From Lanius collurio (lineage: Eukaryota > Chordata > Aves > Passeriformes > Laniidae), in the NCBI GenBank assembly GCA_020086605.1, contig JACBWW010000020.1, forward strand, positions 19,715,850-19,779,849: a DNA stretch of 64,000 bases. The letters are read 5' to 3'. Of the stretch, positions 62,447 to 64,000 are shown in pieces. The notes beneath the pieces were generated by a model. The model made no database searches. It had not been told where the DNA came from and saw only the letters and a program-made list of their open reading frames with translations. The translations under genes and the position numbers were made by a program. The first letter of the stretch is position 1, and every line of letters starts with the position of its first letter.

Positions 62447-64000
62447 GTATGTACTCTAATTTCAATTGATGCAGTCTTCACCAGGAGATGAAATAATATG
62501 CTATGAAAAAAATTATTGTATTTATTTTTTTCATCAAGTAAATTATTTCTGCTAAAGAGTAAAAATGTGAGGAATCTTGACTTGCATAAAGGATTGTTGC
62601 ATGCATTCTGAAGATGCAAGCCTATCAGGAGAAAAGGTTGCTCTATATATAAAATGGAGGAAACAGTATTTTTAAGGGAAAGCGCAAAATACAATTCAGT
62701 AAATTATAGACATATTTTTAATTAATGTGTGTAAATTAAGTCATCCTGCATGAGTCACTTGATCCATCTCTTTGTTTCCTTGTGTATAGTGTGAATAATT
62801 AGTCAACTGAATCCTTCACCTCTTTGTTCCCCCCAAAAAAGAAACCTGAAGAGAGCTTTCCTATTTTTATGCTTCACTTACAGAACAAATTCATAAGAAC
62901 TTTCAGTGCTGAACTAGGAAAGGATTTTATAGAAAATAGACCTTGTATTACTTAGGTGACAGTAAACTTCTTTTCAGTCACTTTTGAGGAGTGGGAAAGA
63001 GAAGCAGCAAGAGATGTTCTGAGGTTTTTAATGTCTTCATCATGACCTGATTAATCTCTGGATCATGGCAGAAGTAAAACAGTGTTTAAAAACCAAACTG
63101 ATTTCATATTTAAATAGGAGAATTCATCTAGTTGTGGCATTATTGTGATATTCAAAGTGAGGGGACGGAATCCAGGAGAATTAGATGGTTAGTGAAATTC
63201 CAATATTAAAATTTATTTCTTTATATAATTATTTACAGAAATGCACAGATTTATTTCTTGTGAAATTGGCACCTATAATTTGAGCAAAATGCGGGAAGGA
63301 ATTCTGTTGAATTAAAATGTGCAGTTGACATGATTTACATACTGCAATGTTGTGAGAAAAATACAGTAGAATAAGCAGGGCCTTATGATTCAATAGATTT
63401 CAGATCAGGCTTTACTGCAGCAAAACTTGCTGCACAGTGATTGCCATATTCCTATGCTGCCTTCTATTTCAAACTGAAACCAAACTAGCTAGCTATTCTA
63501 CTCATGTAATTTTCAGCTTTAGTGAAAAAATCTCCTTCTGGACTCCAGCCATGTTCAAGCACTTTATCAAGATAATTCCCAGGTGTGTGCCATATTTTTT
63601 GCCCTTCTGCTATGTGAATGGAGATCTCCATGCAAAGGAGACCCAGGTGTATAGGGCTTCAAAAACCCCCTCATCCCCGAAAATTGATATGTTGGAGTTC
63701 TATTTCTCCTACTGAAACAAGAGCTGTAACAGCCTTTTGTTTCCCTTGACGTCCTGAGGAGTTGAAGATAGCCAGGTTCCAAGGAGATGCAACCCTAAAA
63801 TGTCTGGGATAGTCCAACATGCTATTTCATGCATGAGGCCTTTCTCACTTCATCTTGCAAATCAGTTCTAATTTTTTTAGAAGTGTTGAGGTCCACAGAT
63901 CATATGGTACATTTGGTGATGTTTTCAAATGGGTTAAATATTTTAGGTATTTTCATTTGCATAGGTTAATTCTTTCAAGTCATGTTCTGGTGCATACTGC
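62447..64000 (+). other. MICU3: MICU3 intron 8, running off the window
   Basis: AT-rich intron sequence after donor gtatgt. I searched by eye for codons continuing VLKTDAEE with an acceptor and found none. A 92-codon plus-strand frame and an overlapping 71-codon minus-strand frame near 63.5-63.8 kb have no recognisable homology. Confidence 0.75.

Noticed and set aside
1..64000. CRISPR arrays, operons, phage or bacterial mobile systems
   Set aside because: None seen; spliced genes, CR1 elements and sequence composition show a vertebrate nuclear genome.

Overview
This window is vertebrate nuclear DNA, almost certainly from a bird. The evidence is two CR1 LINE 3' ends with the typical terminal octamer repeat, other avian-type interspersed repeats (an LTR with its own TATA box and AATAAA, and a GC-rich 0.7 kb repeat), an AT-rich background with one sharp CpG island, and compact introns with GT-AG borders. 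There are no operons, bacterial genes, CRISPR arrays or phage. Nearly all open reading frames are chance openings in AT-rich DNA; the real coding sequence is in ten short exons of two genes.

Layout. 1-25.4 kb: gene-free flank beyond the 3' end of FGF20, holding a CR1 fragment (4.9 kb), an LTR (5.6-6.0 kb), an avian repeat (6.5-7.2 kb), a T/G-rich simple repeat with G runs (15.4 kb) and an isolated CpG-rich islet (17.6 kb). 25.4-29.5 kb, minus strand: complete FGF20 in three coding exons, 216 aa, with a TATA-containing CpG-island promoter. 29.7-34 kb: intergenic space between two head-to-head genes, with candidate regulatory motifs. 33,998-34,397: a 400-base assembly gap. 34.4-64 kb, plus strand: MICU3 from coding exon 2 to exon 8; exon 1 is not visible (probably in the gap) and the rest lies beyond the right edge. 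Exons 2-8 join in one continuous frame for 169 codons.

The two genes are functionally unrelated: FGF20 is a secreted FGF9-subfamily ligand, and MICU3 is an EF-hand regulator of the mitochondrial calcium uniporter. Their divergent neighbourhood matches the FGF20-MICU3 order known at human 8p22, which supports both identifications. I found no convincing new biological system. The most useful second looks are the missing MICU3 exon 1, the lineage-specific low-complexity growth in FGF20 exon 1, the paired palindromes between the genes, and the isolated CpG islet at 17.6 kb.
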